From Chamaea fasciata (Eukaryota; Chordata; Aves; Passeriformes; Sylviidae): a stretch of 64,000 nt of DNA. The notes beneath the pieces are model-generated. The model saw only the letters and a program-made list of their open reading frames with translations, searched no databases and was not told where the DNA came from. The stretch lies in contig JARCOQ010000012.1 in the NCBI GenBank assembly GCA_029207755.1, positions 17,843,740-17,907,739 of the forward strand, given 5' to 3'. Positions within the stretch are counted from its first letter, which is position 1. Each line of letters opens with the position of its first letter. Position numbers and translations under genes: made by a program. Shown here one piece after another: positions 48,301 through 59,934 of the stretch.

Positions 48301-51300
48301 GGCCTTTAACAGCTAATATCACCTGGGAAAAGACCTGCTCTGAGATGCCCAAATATCTCCGAGGACTATCTGCTGGCCGGCGTTGTCTCTTTACCCACTG
48401 AGGGATGAATACTCTGAAGGTTGTGTGGGTGTTTGCAGTGTCAAAAGGGGTTTGGATAAGGTTTAACATGCCTTAGAGTTTCACTTCCAAGTGAATAGCC
48501 TGTTACATATGCACTCTGATTTGTTGCATTTCATCATACCCATGAAAGGGCTGGGATAAATAACTTTCCCAATAACTTCAGCTGTTTCCTCCAAATCTTT
48601 ATAACTTCTAAATTGAATTCAGACAGGTCAGTTATTATAAACAGACTTTATTGATTACAATCTTACAGACTTTACAGATTCTGGCCCAACTATCAGCAGT
48701 ATGCATCCAAAGCATCTTGCTTGAAAGGTGATTTTCCAATATGGGCATGAAAATGCTCGGAACCGAGTACAGCACCAGGCCCTAAAACTCCTCTTTGAGC
48801 AAAGCACAGTTTAGCTGTGAGCTACTGGAACTTGATTGATAAAAAATTACTTTGGTTCCATGCTAAAGCTGTGTTTGGCTCTTACTGTGAATTATTCCAC
48901 ATGTGCAAACACTTTCAATAACTCATGAGGATTAGTTTGCAAGAGATTTCATGATTCAATATTACATTCGCTGATTTGAAACAGAATAATCCATAACTGA
49001 TTGTATCCAACACACCCAGCAACATACTCATGCTCTACAACATCCAAAATGTCTAGCTAGCATTTCTCTAGCAAATGCAATTAAAACAGCCCCTCCCCAA
49101 ATTAGATAATGTTCATAAAATTGTACTCCATCTAACCTTGATGAGGTAAAAAGGTATCCATTTATTCCTCCAAATGTAGATAGGGCCACTGAGACTGGCA
49201 TAACCCAGGAAAAATAGCCCAGTAACTTTTCACCAAATGTCTAAAGCAACAGAAGGCAGAGAAACTGAAACACACTGCAAAGCACAGTACCGGAATCAAA
49301 GTGTATTTTGTACATCCAGGGAATGGTTTACTTACTACCGCCACAGCGTTGGAGGACAAGAGCTCTTGGGGTGACATGGCAGTGAAATATGCAATGTTGG
49401 TGAACGTATACACAAATGTCACCAATGGGATGGATATGAATATGGCACGAGGTAGGTTCCTAATAAAAGAATTAGGAGGGTAGATAAGAAATCGGCATCA
49501 TGCACAGCAAGAGCACAACGTCTGCGTATGGCCCTGGATGGTCACTCAGCTGGGGGGGTTCCCTGGCTTCTTCCCTGGGGGGAAGCTGTGCTTCCATCAG
49601 CTCTCTGACCCACTGCAAGTTAGAGAAGGCGGAAAGTGCTGTGAAATCCTGTGTCTGCAGGGAGCTCCCTGGGACAAGATACCACCAGCTCCCTTCGGGC
49701 TCTCGGCCGGGACTGGGACACACTGTCACTGAAAAATGGAACGTCTGTTTCCCAAGAGCCCTGGGTACAGGCACGGTGGTGGAATAACACATCTTGCTTT
49801 ACTTTGCCTTCACCTGCTCTAGAAAGGATCCTGTTGTTCAGCTGCTGCCCTGGCCCATTGTGTACCATAAAACTGCTCTGGTCATGCAATGGCAACTTGC
49901 AGTAGTACAGGTCTCCAGTCCAGAGACCTTCTTAGAGGTGCACACCTGAACTGCTCTGTATCTCACATAATGCATTTTTCTCTGTGTGTCAGATTTGGGG
50001 AAAAAAAAGGTTTTAGAAAGCATGTTTAACCTTGTGAATTTGAATAGATTTAGTAAAAGCAGGAAGTGGTTTTGGTTATCCAATTTTTTTAGTACTTTAA
50101 TTTCTCCAATAAGGCTGCAATAATAATCAAAAAAAAAAAGAGGCTATTTGCTCCATTCTCTCTCTATCTCTCAATTAAGGCCATATTTACCTTATTTAAG
50201 TAATAACTTTTTTATTATTCATCTTTGAAATTGTGGTGGTCTACTAAAATATTGTTTTTTATTAAGGAAACACATTACCACAGTTCCTTTACTCCTGCTG
50301 AGATCTCTGGACGTACGCTTTGCCACTCACTGGGGTGCAGAGATGCTCATAAGGCTGTAGCTTTAAGTCATTCTCATCCAAGCTGTAATAGCTTACATTT
50401 CTTCTTGTTTAATTGCTGTGTGCATTGGATGCTGAGAAGTAACTAATACTCCAAGAGCCGCTCTTGACACTTGTCTTTCCACATTATTAACTCAGAAATG
50501 TTGAAACATTTGAGCTTTGCTAAACTAAAATTCCCTTTCCCTCCAGTCTTCTCAGCCTGCCTGTGATAAATCCTCTCCAAGCCCTTCCAGGGTCAGCAGT
50601 GACCCAATATAAGTTGCCTTGGCAGGCTGGCACCCACAGCTGTGCTGGGGCAGAGAGTGCCACTGTCACTGCACAACTGATCTTCTCTTTCAGCTGTCTG
50701 TGGGAGACCTTTGGGTGAAAAGCAAAGCAACTCCCAGGATAATTCAACTTTTTAATGACAAAGAAGATTCTCGCTGAAGACACTTGTACAGTATCTCATC
50801 TATGGTTAATTTTCTTCTGTGGAAGACTGGATATGATTGAATGGTGACATAGAGATTACTGCCTTGTCTGTAGGCTGCTTGGATTCAGTTTACTGAATCC
50901 AATACCTTGTGCAATATTTTTTTAATTTCAGTGTTTCTGTAACTTGCCTGCTGTCTGTTCTAAACAAAACGCTCCTTTAGAAAGACCAGTCTCACAGACA
51001 TGGAAAGACACTGCAGCATCTTATGAAAGGAGCAATGCTACCAGACAGCTCCATTGTCTCAGCACTTCAAGAAGAGTGTCATGGAAATGGATACTTGCCT
51101 GCGGGGATCAACCAGCTCTTCTGTTACATAGTTCAAGAAGTTCCAGCCACTGAATGCAAAGGACCCTTGAAGAAAAGCTAATGCTAAATGGCCCACAGAT
51201 GGAGTCATCCAAAATTTGAATGCGCTGCTTGGTGTCAGCTCTTTGTAGTTTCCTGCATAGGGAGTGCAAGCCAGATGTTAGGCCACGCCTACCTACCTCA

Positions 51301-54300
51301 CACACTTAGAAATAGGTAAGCTTTCACTTTTTAGTCTTTATTGGAACTGAGACTTCATGCTCTTCATGTCACCATGGGCTGACGTAGCAATTGCAGTGCC
51401 TTCTGCAGGACAGTGTCCTGGTGAGGCAGCTCATGCTCTTACAGGCACCCTTCACCACCACCAGGACTGCAGCAACTCATGAGACCCTTTGTCACCCTGC
51501 ACTGTCTGAGGGTGGACCCATGGCAGTGTCAACTCCTACCTGCCCCTAATGCAATTTTCTTTTACAAGAGTTTGGTGTTGTTTAGTAGAAACCCTTGAAA
51601 ATTAAATGTCTATGGGCCTGAAAGATTTGTCAAGACTGTAGGACTAGTACCACTGAGAAAACAAGCTTTCTACTCTCTGTAAATGTCGTATTTCTTGGTC
51701 CTTTTTATGACTCATCATATACATGATAAATATATTGTAAGTCTTTTGTGCTTTTGGCTTTCCAGTAACTGGCGAATCAGTGAGACATTTTTCACCTGTG
51801 TTTAATCTTGTGACTTTTTGTGGGTAATTGGCCTAGTGCCTGAGATGAAGCGGGTATCTTCCTGCTCTAGGCCAAGCACTGCTTATTTATTTTACATCCA
51901 GAGCACTTCAAATTCAGGGAATGCACAAAAGATCAAAAATTTTAAGTAACTATTCCAAAACACTGTGAGCTGTTCTACATTATTCTATCAAATCCTACAA
52001 GGTGGGCTGGAAAGGGACTTTTTAAAGGGGATACAGCTGAGTTCTCCCTTGTGTCATACTTTCTTCAGCTGTGTCAGTATGCAATTCCACAGCTTGGCAA
52101 AACCCAGCACACCTTCAGGTCAGTTTGTGAGGAGGAAACATTGCAGTAAGTGGGAAAAATCAAGTCTATCAACAGTACCATACCAATGTTAGAGCTGTCT
52201 CCCAGAGTACCTTTAAAGATCTGTATGAAGCCCACAATAATGATAAGGGTCAGGGCTAAGAGTTTTCCTGCTGTAAATATATCCTGAATGCGCGTTGCCC
52301 ATCGCACACTGGAGCTGTTCACCCAGGTCAGGAGGACTGGAGAGCAAAAGACTGAATTCAGTGAAATGAAATTATGTTTGTTTTAGAACATACAGTCAAA
52401 ATATTGAAAAACACACGCGTGTTCCTGCAGGGAGCTCTGGCATGGCCCGTAATGAAGGTGCAGAGGAGCATTGCCTTTCCCAGCTGCAGGGGCGTCCCTG
52501 GTGGCCACCAGCCCCTTGGGTGCTGCCAGCTGGGGCTCTCCCCAGCTCCAGCAACTGCCTGAGTAGTGCTCAGTGTGCAAGAATCATTGCCTCCTCACAG
52601 AAACAGTGGAAGTCTTCAGTCCTGGAGCTCATGTTTGCTTCTGCCAGCTCCAGAAGTAACTAATGCAGAGCCGGCTGCACACTGCCTTCTGCACACTCAC
52701 GTTTGTGAGTGTGAGAGAAGCCTAGGAAGGGGAAGGGCTCAAAGGGTGGTGGGTCACCTGTGCCAGGTGCCCGTGGTTCCACAGGGAGCACAGCACTGTC
52801 CCATCCCACATGCTCACCTGCCGCCACTTTCCATGGACCCACAGGGGTTGGGGGGCCTTTGTGCCTCCCTCCAGGCCACTGCAAAAGGACAGAATATCCC
52901 ACACCAGTCGCAGTGCCTCTCCTGGGACCTCCCCACTGGCCTTTGGAGTTGTGGCCCTGACCCCAGCCTGGCTGGAATGGCCCCTCAAGTGGTCTCTTGT
53001 AACACCAGGGCAAGACTTGTGTGTGTGCAAGAAGCAAATACTCACGTAAACACACCATGGAGAGGATCCTAGAGGCATTATAGGGGGGAATACAGTTGGG
53101 GAAGACGGGCTGCAGGACATAGTTTGAGAAGGTCAGTGCAATGACAGCCAGACTAGTTGGGTACATGATAAGCACTGCGCTCCACAGCAGCAGAAACCTG
53201 GAAAGACAAGGAAAAGCACAAGAAAGCAGTGCTGGTGCTGTGCTGGAGGAGATGACACACAGCAGCTCAACTGTGCACAACACATCAGGGCTGAGCACCT
53301 TCATCCCGGTCACACATAACAGTCACTCACTCGTGACTCTCCTCACCCCTTTTCCCATGTTCTCAGCACAATCTGTATCCTAAATGAAACACTGGAAAAC
53401 AAAGCATGGTTTAGGAATGTGAAGAAGAGTGAGGATTATGACCAGTGGGCACGTTTGGATTTAACTGTGTGTTTAGATGAAAGGAGCTCTGCTGCTCCTG
53501 CACTGCCATGTCACCACAGCAGACAGCAGTCCCTACACTGAAGGCACCTCTGGAGGGTTTTGGCAGGACCCTCAGCCACAGGCAGCAGCTGTGCTTGCTG
53601 TGCTCTTGGGGCTGCCAGCAGCTCCCTGCTGGTCACCGGGGGGTTCCTTGTCACCACTGGGGTTGGCTCTCTGACCCGGGCAGGGCAGGTTAGTGCTGCA
53701 GAATATTGTGATGGATCACACAGCTGGGCTGGCTGGCTGCCTCCAGCTTAAGGTGATTGCACCCAGCAAGGTACTATGCAAATATAAAGTGTGAGATATT
53801 TTGGCTTTTCAGCCTGTTCAAAAGAGAAAAAAAAAAAAAAGTTAAAAAGGCAGCAGTGCATCAGGTTAGTCTTTAAAAATATTTGAAGTATCATTATTTC
53901 TATAGCGAGAAGTAATCACTGCAAGAAAATGAAGTTTTTCTTGCCATGTAGAAGAACACACACACACACAGTAATTCGTTCGCATACATGCACAAATGTA
54001 ACGTGCAGGGATGTGTGACACAAATGAGGATTCGAAATGATATTTTCAAATAAGACAGTATAATTTCTATGTTACATGGGTTGCTCTGTAAGGGCCTTCA
54101 CTCACCCAGTTCCCTGCTTCCAGCCCTGTAAATGTGGCACAGCTGAGGGAGCTGTGTCATTAACCTGGAGGGAGCACTGGTGCTGGGTGCTCCTCAGCTG
54201 AGGTGGTAAATCTCTCAGTCCCATCCTCCACTTTGCCTTCCTGTTTCTGAGCAGTATGGGGCAATTATGAGCTACCACAGTTAATTTGGTAAACCAGACC

Positions 54301-57300
54301 AGTGAAGAGCTGGGTACCTTCCCAACTGGCACTGTAGTTTTCTACAATAAATTCAGCAGGTCTTTTTTCTTTCTCTTGATTTTGTTGTGTGAATCAGTTT
54401 GGTTTTTTTCTCCCCTTCCGATTTCTAATATTTTTCATTGTGGTTCAGTGCAGTTTTCTCCAGTGATTGCTTTGTGCTATTTGGTGGTGTTGATGATGTA
54501 CCCAGCTTGGGACAGCTCTGCAGGTCCTGCTTGCTGAGTTAACTCAGCTGGTCCACACTGGACCATAAATGGGACCTAAAGACTACAACAACAATTTGGC
54601 GAATATGATTAGGATACTGATGGTGCTGCCTGAGGTCAAGCTGTTTTGTATGGCTGTCGACTGGCAGGGCCTTGCAGAGGCTACCAGGCTTCTCCTGTCA
54701 TGTTTATCTTCATCCACACAAATTACACAGGCTGAGAACGGTGTAAAACATTCAGTGGCGAGAATGACTCTGAAAACACTATTTCAGGCAAAATTGGCCC
54801 TTGTTTCTATGCTGTAATATGGAGTGTGGTATGGCTGGTATTGGGTAGAATATGGTTTAATGGGAATGGATTGTTTATGACAGTCATGGAACTGAAATGT
54901 AGGATTGATAACACAGATTAAAGCAAATGCATAACTTTAGCAGAGGGGGACAAAGCTGCACTGTCAAATGTGAAGCTCTAAAGACAGTACTCCTTCAGTA
55001 AAACAAGAAGGAAGCTTGCCTAAGGTGTAGGCCCACTTTTATCATGTTTCTGCACGTAAGTTGTAATCAAAACCTATTTCTGAGAAGAAGATCTCCACGC
55101 TGGTCACTCAGATCACATTCACATCCCTAAACAATCAGCTGTGGGGGCCAGGAGGCAGTGCTGGCTCTTGCCATGTTGTCACAGTGCCAGCAGCTGCCAG
55201 GGCAGGAGGAGGACTTGGAGGTCCTGCTTGAGGCAGGGAGATGACGCAGCATGGCATACCTGGAATTACTTTGTTCTTCAGAGGGAAAGGGGCAGAATTA
55301 CTGCCCTGAGGGCTGAGCTATGGCACTGGAGATGGAACTCCACCCTAGAGACTTCCACAGTTACTCAGCAGCTGTGACTGCAAAAATAAGAGAAGTTAAA
55401 TCTCTTGTTGCTGAGTGAGAAGTGATCAAATCTTTATAATAGGCTTGAGACAGCTCAATGTAAAGAAAAAGGATGATGTAGTTTGGTTTCAGTTGGGTTT
55501 GGTTGGTTTTGGTTGTTTGGTTGGGTTTTTGGTTTTTTTTTCTGAACACTGCAGCTTGCATGAGTAACCAGAGCTCCTGCATGTGCTGGGGGTGAAAGAG
55601 CTGGTAAAAGAACCTCTCTGCCTGTATTCTAGCTCCTGGCTGGATGGCCTCAGCTGTGTTTGCCTGTTGAGCCTGATCCAATGGCACACACTCCCATCAG
55701 TGTGTGTATGAATGAGATAATGTCTCCTTAGAGCCCATCCCCATCTCAGAAAGAGGTTGGAGTGAGTGGTGCCATGTGCTGCTCTTGGGAAGGTGTGGCA
55801 TTCATGTGAGCTGCCAGGCTTCCCTGGACCAAAACTGATTTTCTTTGCAAATACCTCCGCCTACTAATTTCCTCACCTGTGGAAAGAAATAAACAACATG
55901 GTTTCATCTGGGTCCTAAACAGTCTAGTGGACTTGGTGAAATTGGTTCTCAAATTTGGGATGTGCCTGTACTCCCATGAGGATCTCACATTTTGTATGTT
56001 AAGGATTCAGAGCAGCCTGTGAAAATATAAAATTCCAGTGTACCCTACCTGTGCATCATTAGCAACAGAAAACAGTTTGAAACAGGAGCAATGGTACAAC
56101 TCATCTTAATACAGTTCAGGAAAAACTGAACTGGTTTAAGTTGAAGCCAGTTTGAATACTATTAATTAATCAATTAATACTACATTGCTGAAAGACTTAC
56201 TGCCATTGGAAAATTCAAAATTTTGCAATAACAAAAAAAGTAACCTAGAAGTATATTTGAAGCATGTTATGCTTGCAGTTTATGGTGACACTTATCAAAG
56301 CTTTGGCTGAAAACTCACTGCTGACTGATTTTGATAAAGACATATGCCCAGTCACAGCCTCTGCTGGTGAAGCTGCTGTGTTAGCTGCAGCGTTATTGCT
56401 GAGGATTCAGAAAAGGTTCTATTGATCAGAAACACACTGGAGGGTTTTTCACGAAGCTGAATTTATTCATTGTCTTCTGCAAGAATATCTATTAAGCCCT
56501 TTATTTATCATTTGGGGTAATGTTCTTTTTGTGACTTGAACAGACTTGTAAGCCCATATGCAGTTCAGGAGAGCTGTGCTCAGATGGCTCCTGCAGCACA
56601 GGCTGTGGCACGTTCCCTGCAGTTTGTGTGCTCACACACAAATGCTATTTAAAACCAAAATCATTTCTAAATAGACACGAAAGCAGAAGTCTTTCTCTGG
56701 TCCCAGACCAGAGCACAGAAACACTGGAACCCTTGCTCACCTCTTCCTTCTCCTCTGGCCAGAGGAGCTGCGGAGTGTCTCTGCTCAGGGTTGTCTCCAG
56801 ACAAGGTTTGCCATCACCACCACTCCTCAGCAGTGTTTCCTGCTGTCCTTGAGCTGCACTCAGAGCAGGGCTGCTGCTGTGCTGCCACAGCTCCTGCCAG
56901 CTCAGGAGATGGCCCTGTCCTTCCTCTGTTATTCCATTCACATACTTACATCATACCTAGCAATGTGGCTTTTTAAATAAAAATTTATGCATCTAGCTAT
57001 CAATACTGCCAGACACAGAAGCTGAGGTGTGTGCTTCAATGGCTGTTACACTCAAATAGTATTTCTTTGTGCCTTATATCTATGCAGGAAAACATAATAA
57101 ATGGGGGGATTTGGGGAGACAGGGAAAAGACAACAGGAGTTGTGGTCTGGCTGGTTACAGCATGCGCTCTTATAACAAACACCTTTCTATGAACAGACCA
57201 GACCATCCAATTGGTCACCGGGGAAGTCAGATGCACTAAAACTTTGTGTGCCGAGTTTGATGTTCTTGGCAGTAGAAGGATTAAATCAAAAGAGAGAGGC

Positions 57301-59139
57301 AGTGGTTTTATCTCAGGGGAGGCACGGTGCAGGCCCCTTTAAGCTCAGGCCGCCTGTGCAGTTGCCAGTGGGGAATGGAAACTCCCCAAAGTGGGAAGAA
57401 GAAGGGGCTTGTCAGAGCTTCCCAAAGCTGCAGCCTTTAGGTGTGGCTCAGCAAAGTGCAGCAGAGCACAATCCCAGCTTGGCTTTACTGGAAACTATGG
57501 CCAAAGCCCCTGTTTTTACATCAAAACCTAACTGATGGCTTTTGCCTAAGGCAACCCTTTGTCATAATAGTGGGGTTGTTTCTTTTCTTGAGAGAAAGGT
57601 TAAGTCTCTACACAGGAAGAATGGGAGCACTACTTCCCTTCAGGTTGTGCTTTTTCAATACTGCTTTTGCATTACCAGCCTGGACACCAAGCAAGTGCTG
57701 CCCAAGCAGAACTTCCTGCCTTGGGAGGTGAGACTGTCCCCAGGAAGGTGCTGGGTAGTGATCAATCAACTGGTGTGTGCTTGGTTAGAGCAGCTGCATA
57801 GCTTGGCGTTTGCAGGGACCAGGCAAGTTCTCTGAATGCGGCAGAGGGAGCTGAGGAACAATTTAAAGCCAGGTTTAGTTGTACTTGATTTCTAAGTAGT
57901 TTCATTTTCGCCCCTAGAAAGCACACATCTTTTGGTTTTGTGGAGCTCACATGTTTCTGGCCTCCTCCACAGTGATGTTCCAGGGATGGGACTTGTGATG
58001 GTTTGTGGGGTTCTCTGCTCTCAGGTCCCTTGTCCCTTCCTGCAGACACTGCTCCCGTGAGCAGGCAATAGGGAAGCTGCAGTGCCCTGGAGAGGCAGGA
58101 ACTCTGCTGTGCAGCTCCTGCCCCCGTGAGAGAACAGACCTCAGTGGAGCTGAGATTTGGTTAATCAAGCCAATGTTGTTGTTACCTCAATGTGTTCTGT
58201 GATGCCAGGTGTGGGTTTTTTCCTTACTCTTTCTCTAGTTTTCTGTGCTGGTGCTTATTTTTCTTAACTAAACCACCAGTGTGTGGTATGGCCTCTCTAC
58301 TCACAATGAGAGAGCTGGTCAGAACATTCTGGTGCTTCTCTAGCAGTCTGTGAGTACAGGCTGACAGCTTAATTTATTGTGTTGAATACATGAAAATGTG
58401 TACACTCAAATAAAAAATATAACCTCCTCTCACTTGTCCCTTCCTCACTTAGCCACACTACTCCATTAGTAATATTTTCAAAGAGAAATCCTTTCCTGAG
58501 TTAGCGTTCCCCCTTTTATCTGTATTTACACCACTTGGTTATTCTGTTCAGCTGCAGTAAGGGAAGAAGCTTTGCTTTATTTCTGGTAAGTAGCTCCAGC
58601 CCGGCCTCCCTGATGGGTAAAGCTCTTCCATACAAGGCACTGACCATCCATGACGTGCACACAAGAAGATCACTTGGACACAGCATCACTCTTTTCTGTC
58701 GTGGACTTTGAGGCAGTGAGGGAAGTGAAAGGATCTGTCACCTTCCCTTGGAAAGCAGCACTGGGAGGTCGGTGTAGGGACAATTTGGTATTTCTTACAG
58801 AGAAAAGAAAGATTGGTTTTGCCGAAGCATTTTTATTGACAAACGTTGTCTCTTCCAAGTCAGACGGCTTTCCCCACACCAAATACACACTGTAAACGTG
58901 CTTTCAAATGATTTTATCGAGATAGGGTACTTACCCAGCTAACCCACCGAAAATCTCAGTGACATAGGAGTAATCCCCTCCCGACTTGGGGATGGTGACT
59001 CCCAGCTCGGCGTAGCACAGCGAGCCCAGCGCGGCCACTCCGCCCCCGAGCACCCAGACAATGAGCGCCAGGCCCACCGAGCCGGCGTGCTCCAAAACGC
59101 CTTTCGGGGAAATAAAGATCCCAGAGCCAATGATATTGC
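42186..59139 (-). CDS. SLC7A10: SLC7A10 (Asc-1), sodium-independent neutral amino-acid transporter; 5' exon missing
   Basis: Ten in-phase exons on the - strand: 59139-58935, 53197-53046, 52336-52211, 51252-51099, 49459-49336, 49240-49137, 48104-48008, 43917-43768, 43513-43336 and 42310-42186. They encode about 470 residues and a stop. Known role: light subunit of a heteromeric exchanger that pairs with SLC3A2 (4F2hc) and moves glycine, serine (including D-serine), alanine and cysteine across the plasma membrane. Visible features: the unwound TM1 motif NIIGSGIF, the extracellular FPNCIPP Cys that disulphide-links to the heavy subunit, and hydrophobic helices through [20 protein letters not shown]. 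The tail [16 protein letters not shown] matches the human one, and the end (NEAAVRK) is short. Human Asc-1 is about 523 residues; the missing 50 or so come from exon 1, not found here. The human orthologue is the convergent neighbour of LRP3. No disabling change was seen. Confidence 0.96.
42311..43335 (-). other. SLC7A10: SLC7A10 intron between exons 10 and 11
   Basis: A 1.0-kb intron containing the GGGAT pentanucleotide tract listed separately. The rest is unremarkable. Confidence 0.9.
42586..42695. repeat. Pentanucleotide array (GGGGT)4(GGGAT)18
   Basis: Four GGGGT units then eighteen exact GGGAT units. The + strand is a series of G3-G4 runs two or so bases apart, so a G-quadruplex is likely in single-stranded form. 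It lies on the non-template strand relative to - strand transcription only as the C-rich RNA. ORFs of HPIPS or GWDGM repeats here are artefacts. Confidence 0.97.
43336..43513 (-). CDS. SLC7A10: SLC7A10 coding exon 10
   Basis: 178 nt, acceptor cctgctag, donor ATAG|GTAAGC. Encodes [20 protein letters not shown] and the last helix [20 protein letters not shown], then PKCVNRLI. Confidence 0.97.
43768..43917 (-). CDS. SLC7A10: SLC7A10 coding exon 9
   Basis: 150 nt, exactly 50 codons, acceptor tttgcag, donor AAG|GTGACA. Encodes [20 protein letters not shown] and [20 protein letters not shown], then [10 protein letters not shown]. Confidence 0.97.
44600..45030 (+). mobile_element. LTR-like element (endogenous retrovirus solo LTR), approximate ends
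   Basis: Order of signals fits an LTR: a TG start region (TGTAGCTAGC), an AT-rich body, a TATA-like CATATAAAAATTGC near 44878, then a T-rich region with CTTATAAAGGTAAACC near 44958 where a degraded polyA signal would fall, and a CA end. No coding sequence is attached. Boundaries and family are uncertain. Confidence 0.5.
45500..45660. repeat. Degenerate AT-rich tandem repeat
   Basis: TTAGATATTTATCTG-like units recur with roughly 20-bp spacing (TAGATATTTATC, TTAGATACTTATG, TTAGATATTTATC, TTAGATGTTTATT and so on). The copies have diverged. Confidence 0.7.
45776..46157 (+). mobile_element. Solo LTR of an avian endogenous retrovirus type, approximate ends
   Basis: Contains AAACTTATAAAACTGTGAG (TATA box) near 45973, then a C-rich stretch, and a polyA-like CCTTTCAATAACTATC near 46086 (one base off AATAAA), followed by a T-rich region and an end in AGGCATCA. 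This order is typical of bird ERVL-like LTRs. No gag, pol or env sequence adjoins it. Confidence 0.6.
48008..48104 (-). CDS. SLC7A10: SLC7A10 coding exon 8
   Basis: 97 nt, acceptor atttccag, donor TGT|GTAAGT. Encodes [20 protein letters not shown], then [12 protein letters not shown], very close to human Asc-1. Confidence 0.95.
48105..49136 (-). other. SLC7A10: SLC7A10 intron between exons 7 and 8
   Basis: A 1.0-kb AT-rich intron with no feature I can name. Confidence 0.9.
49137..49240 (-). CDS. SLC7A10: SLC7A10 coding exon 7
   Basis: 104 nt, acceptor tgctttag, donor AAG|GTTAGA. Encodes [20 protein letters not shown] and [14 protein letters not shown]. It is recognised by splicing and family similarity rather than by a long ORF. 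Confidence 0.95.
49336..49459 (-). CDS. SLC7A10: SLC7A10 coding exon 6
   Basis: 124 nt, acceptor cttttattag, donor GTA|GTAAGT. Encodes [20 protein letters not shown] and [20 protein letters not shown], then V. Confidence 0.97.
49460..51098 (-). other. SLC7A10: SLC7A10 intron between exons 5 and 6 (GC-AG)
   Basis: A 1.6-kb intron starting GCAAGT and ending TTATTAG on the - strand. Short overlapping ORFs near 49500-49900 have no family signature. Confidence 0.9.
51099..51252 (-). CDS. SLC7A10: SLC7A10 coding exon 5 (GC donor)
   Basis: 154 nt encoding [20 protein letters not shown] and [20 protein letters not shown], then [11 protein letters not shown]. The exon ends CGCAG followed by GCAAGT. 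Only this GC donor keeps the frame with exon 6; the nearest GT, four bases on, would shift it. Confidence 0.95.
51253..52210 (-). other. SLC7A10: SLC7A10 intron between exons 4 and 5
   Basis: A 1.0-kb intron beginning GTACTC, a weak donor, and ending CTATGCAG on the - strand. Nothing else stands out. Confidence 0.88.
52211..52336 (-). CDS. SLC7A10: SLC7A10 coding exon 4
   Basis: 126 nt encoding [20 protein letters not shown] and [20 protein letters not shown]. The donor is AAAG|GTACTC, a weak match to consensus. It is the only site that keeps the frame into exon 5 and the Gly-Asn junction expected from the family. Confidence 0.94.
52337..53045 (-). other. SLC7A10: SLC7A10 intron between exons 3 and 4
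   Basis: A 0.7-kb GC-richer intron. ORFs on both strands here are read-through of exon 3 or chance. Confidence 0.9.
53046..53197 (-). CDS. SLC7A10: SLC7A10 coding exon 3 (TM3 and heavy-chain Cys loop)
   Basis: 152 nt, acceptor ctttccag, donor C|GTGAGT. Encodes [20 protein letters not shown] and [19 protein letters not shown]. The Cys in FPNCIPP is the conserved partner for the SLC3A2 disulphide. Confidence 0.97.
53198..58934 (-). other. SLC7A10: SLC7A10 intron between exons 2 and 3
   Basis: A 5.7-kb intron. It includes a GGTTT-rich low-complexity stretch near 55482-55542 and ordinary unique sequence. No exon-like ORF was recognised. Confidence 0.85.
58935..59139 (-). CDS. SLC7A10: SLC7A10 coding exon 2 (TM1-TM2 region)
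   Basis: 205 nt between acceptor ctttccag and donor GG|GTAAGT. Encodes [20 protein letters not shown] through [15 protein letters not shown]. Contains the substrate-binding GSGIF. The first codon (Gly) is split with an upstream exon that ends in G, which I could not find in the window. Confidence 0.97.
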
Positions 59140-59934
59140 CTGGAAAGGACAAGACGTTAGCAGTCAGCTAAAAGAAAGTAAAGAGTTTGCTTTTATTCAT
59201 TCAAAAAAAGGTAAACAAGCCTATGGCCCACCCTCGCACAGAAACCACGGACAAAAAACCACAGCCGTGCCGTCCCCACACCCCCCTTTTCAGATTTTGC
59301 ATCACCGCGCTGTTTCTGATCACACCCTGGCCAAAGTGTTGCCATTTATCAGCAAAAAAAGGTAGTGAGTGTGTGTGCTCAGCTCTGCTGGAGCATGATA
59401 AGTCTCAGCTGAGGATCCATGAGTTTTCTGGCACGAACTTCCTCAGCTTGCAAAACTGTCTGCTCTCACCTGCCATGCCCAAGTGTGTTACTGAAAGGGG
59501 TTAGAAGGGACTCTGTCATGAAGATTTTTCATCCATTCTTAAGAGGAATCTGAGTAAGTTAAGGCCCATTTCCTGGGAGTTTGGGAGGTCAAAAAAGAAA
59601 AGAGTAGCATTGTCTATAACAATGGCCCCAAAAGGTGTGCTTGCCACCAAGGATGGATTCAAGATTGTTCTTGAAAAAGTAATCTCAAACTCTGAAATAC
59701 TAAAAAAATCCATAAGCATTTTGTACTTGCAATACCTGTGCTGCTTAGTCATCAGCCATAAAATCTAAAGTTATAATGTGGCATGACTAAAATATTGGAC
59801 AATATGAGACAACTGAGACAATGTGAGCTGAAGCAGTGCTGGGTATAGAAAAGGAGTGCTGGATCCCATCTGGTGCTCTTTTTTCATGTGGAGCCAGAGA
59901 GTGTTACGTGATGGGTGAGCAGCTGGCTCGTGGT

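Noticed and set aside
58935..59139. Assignment to SLC7A9 or another SLC7 member
   Set aside because: The tail [12 protein letters not shown], the FPNCIPP loop and the LRP3 neighbour match SLC7A10; SLC7A9 lies elsewhere in the same human band.
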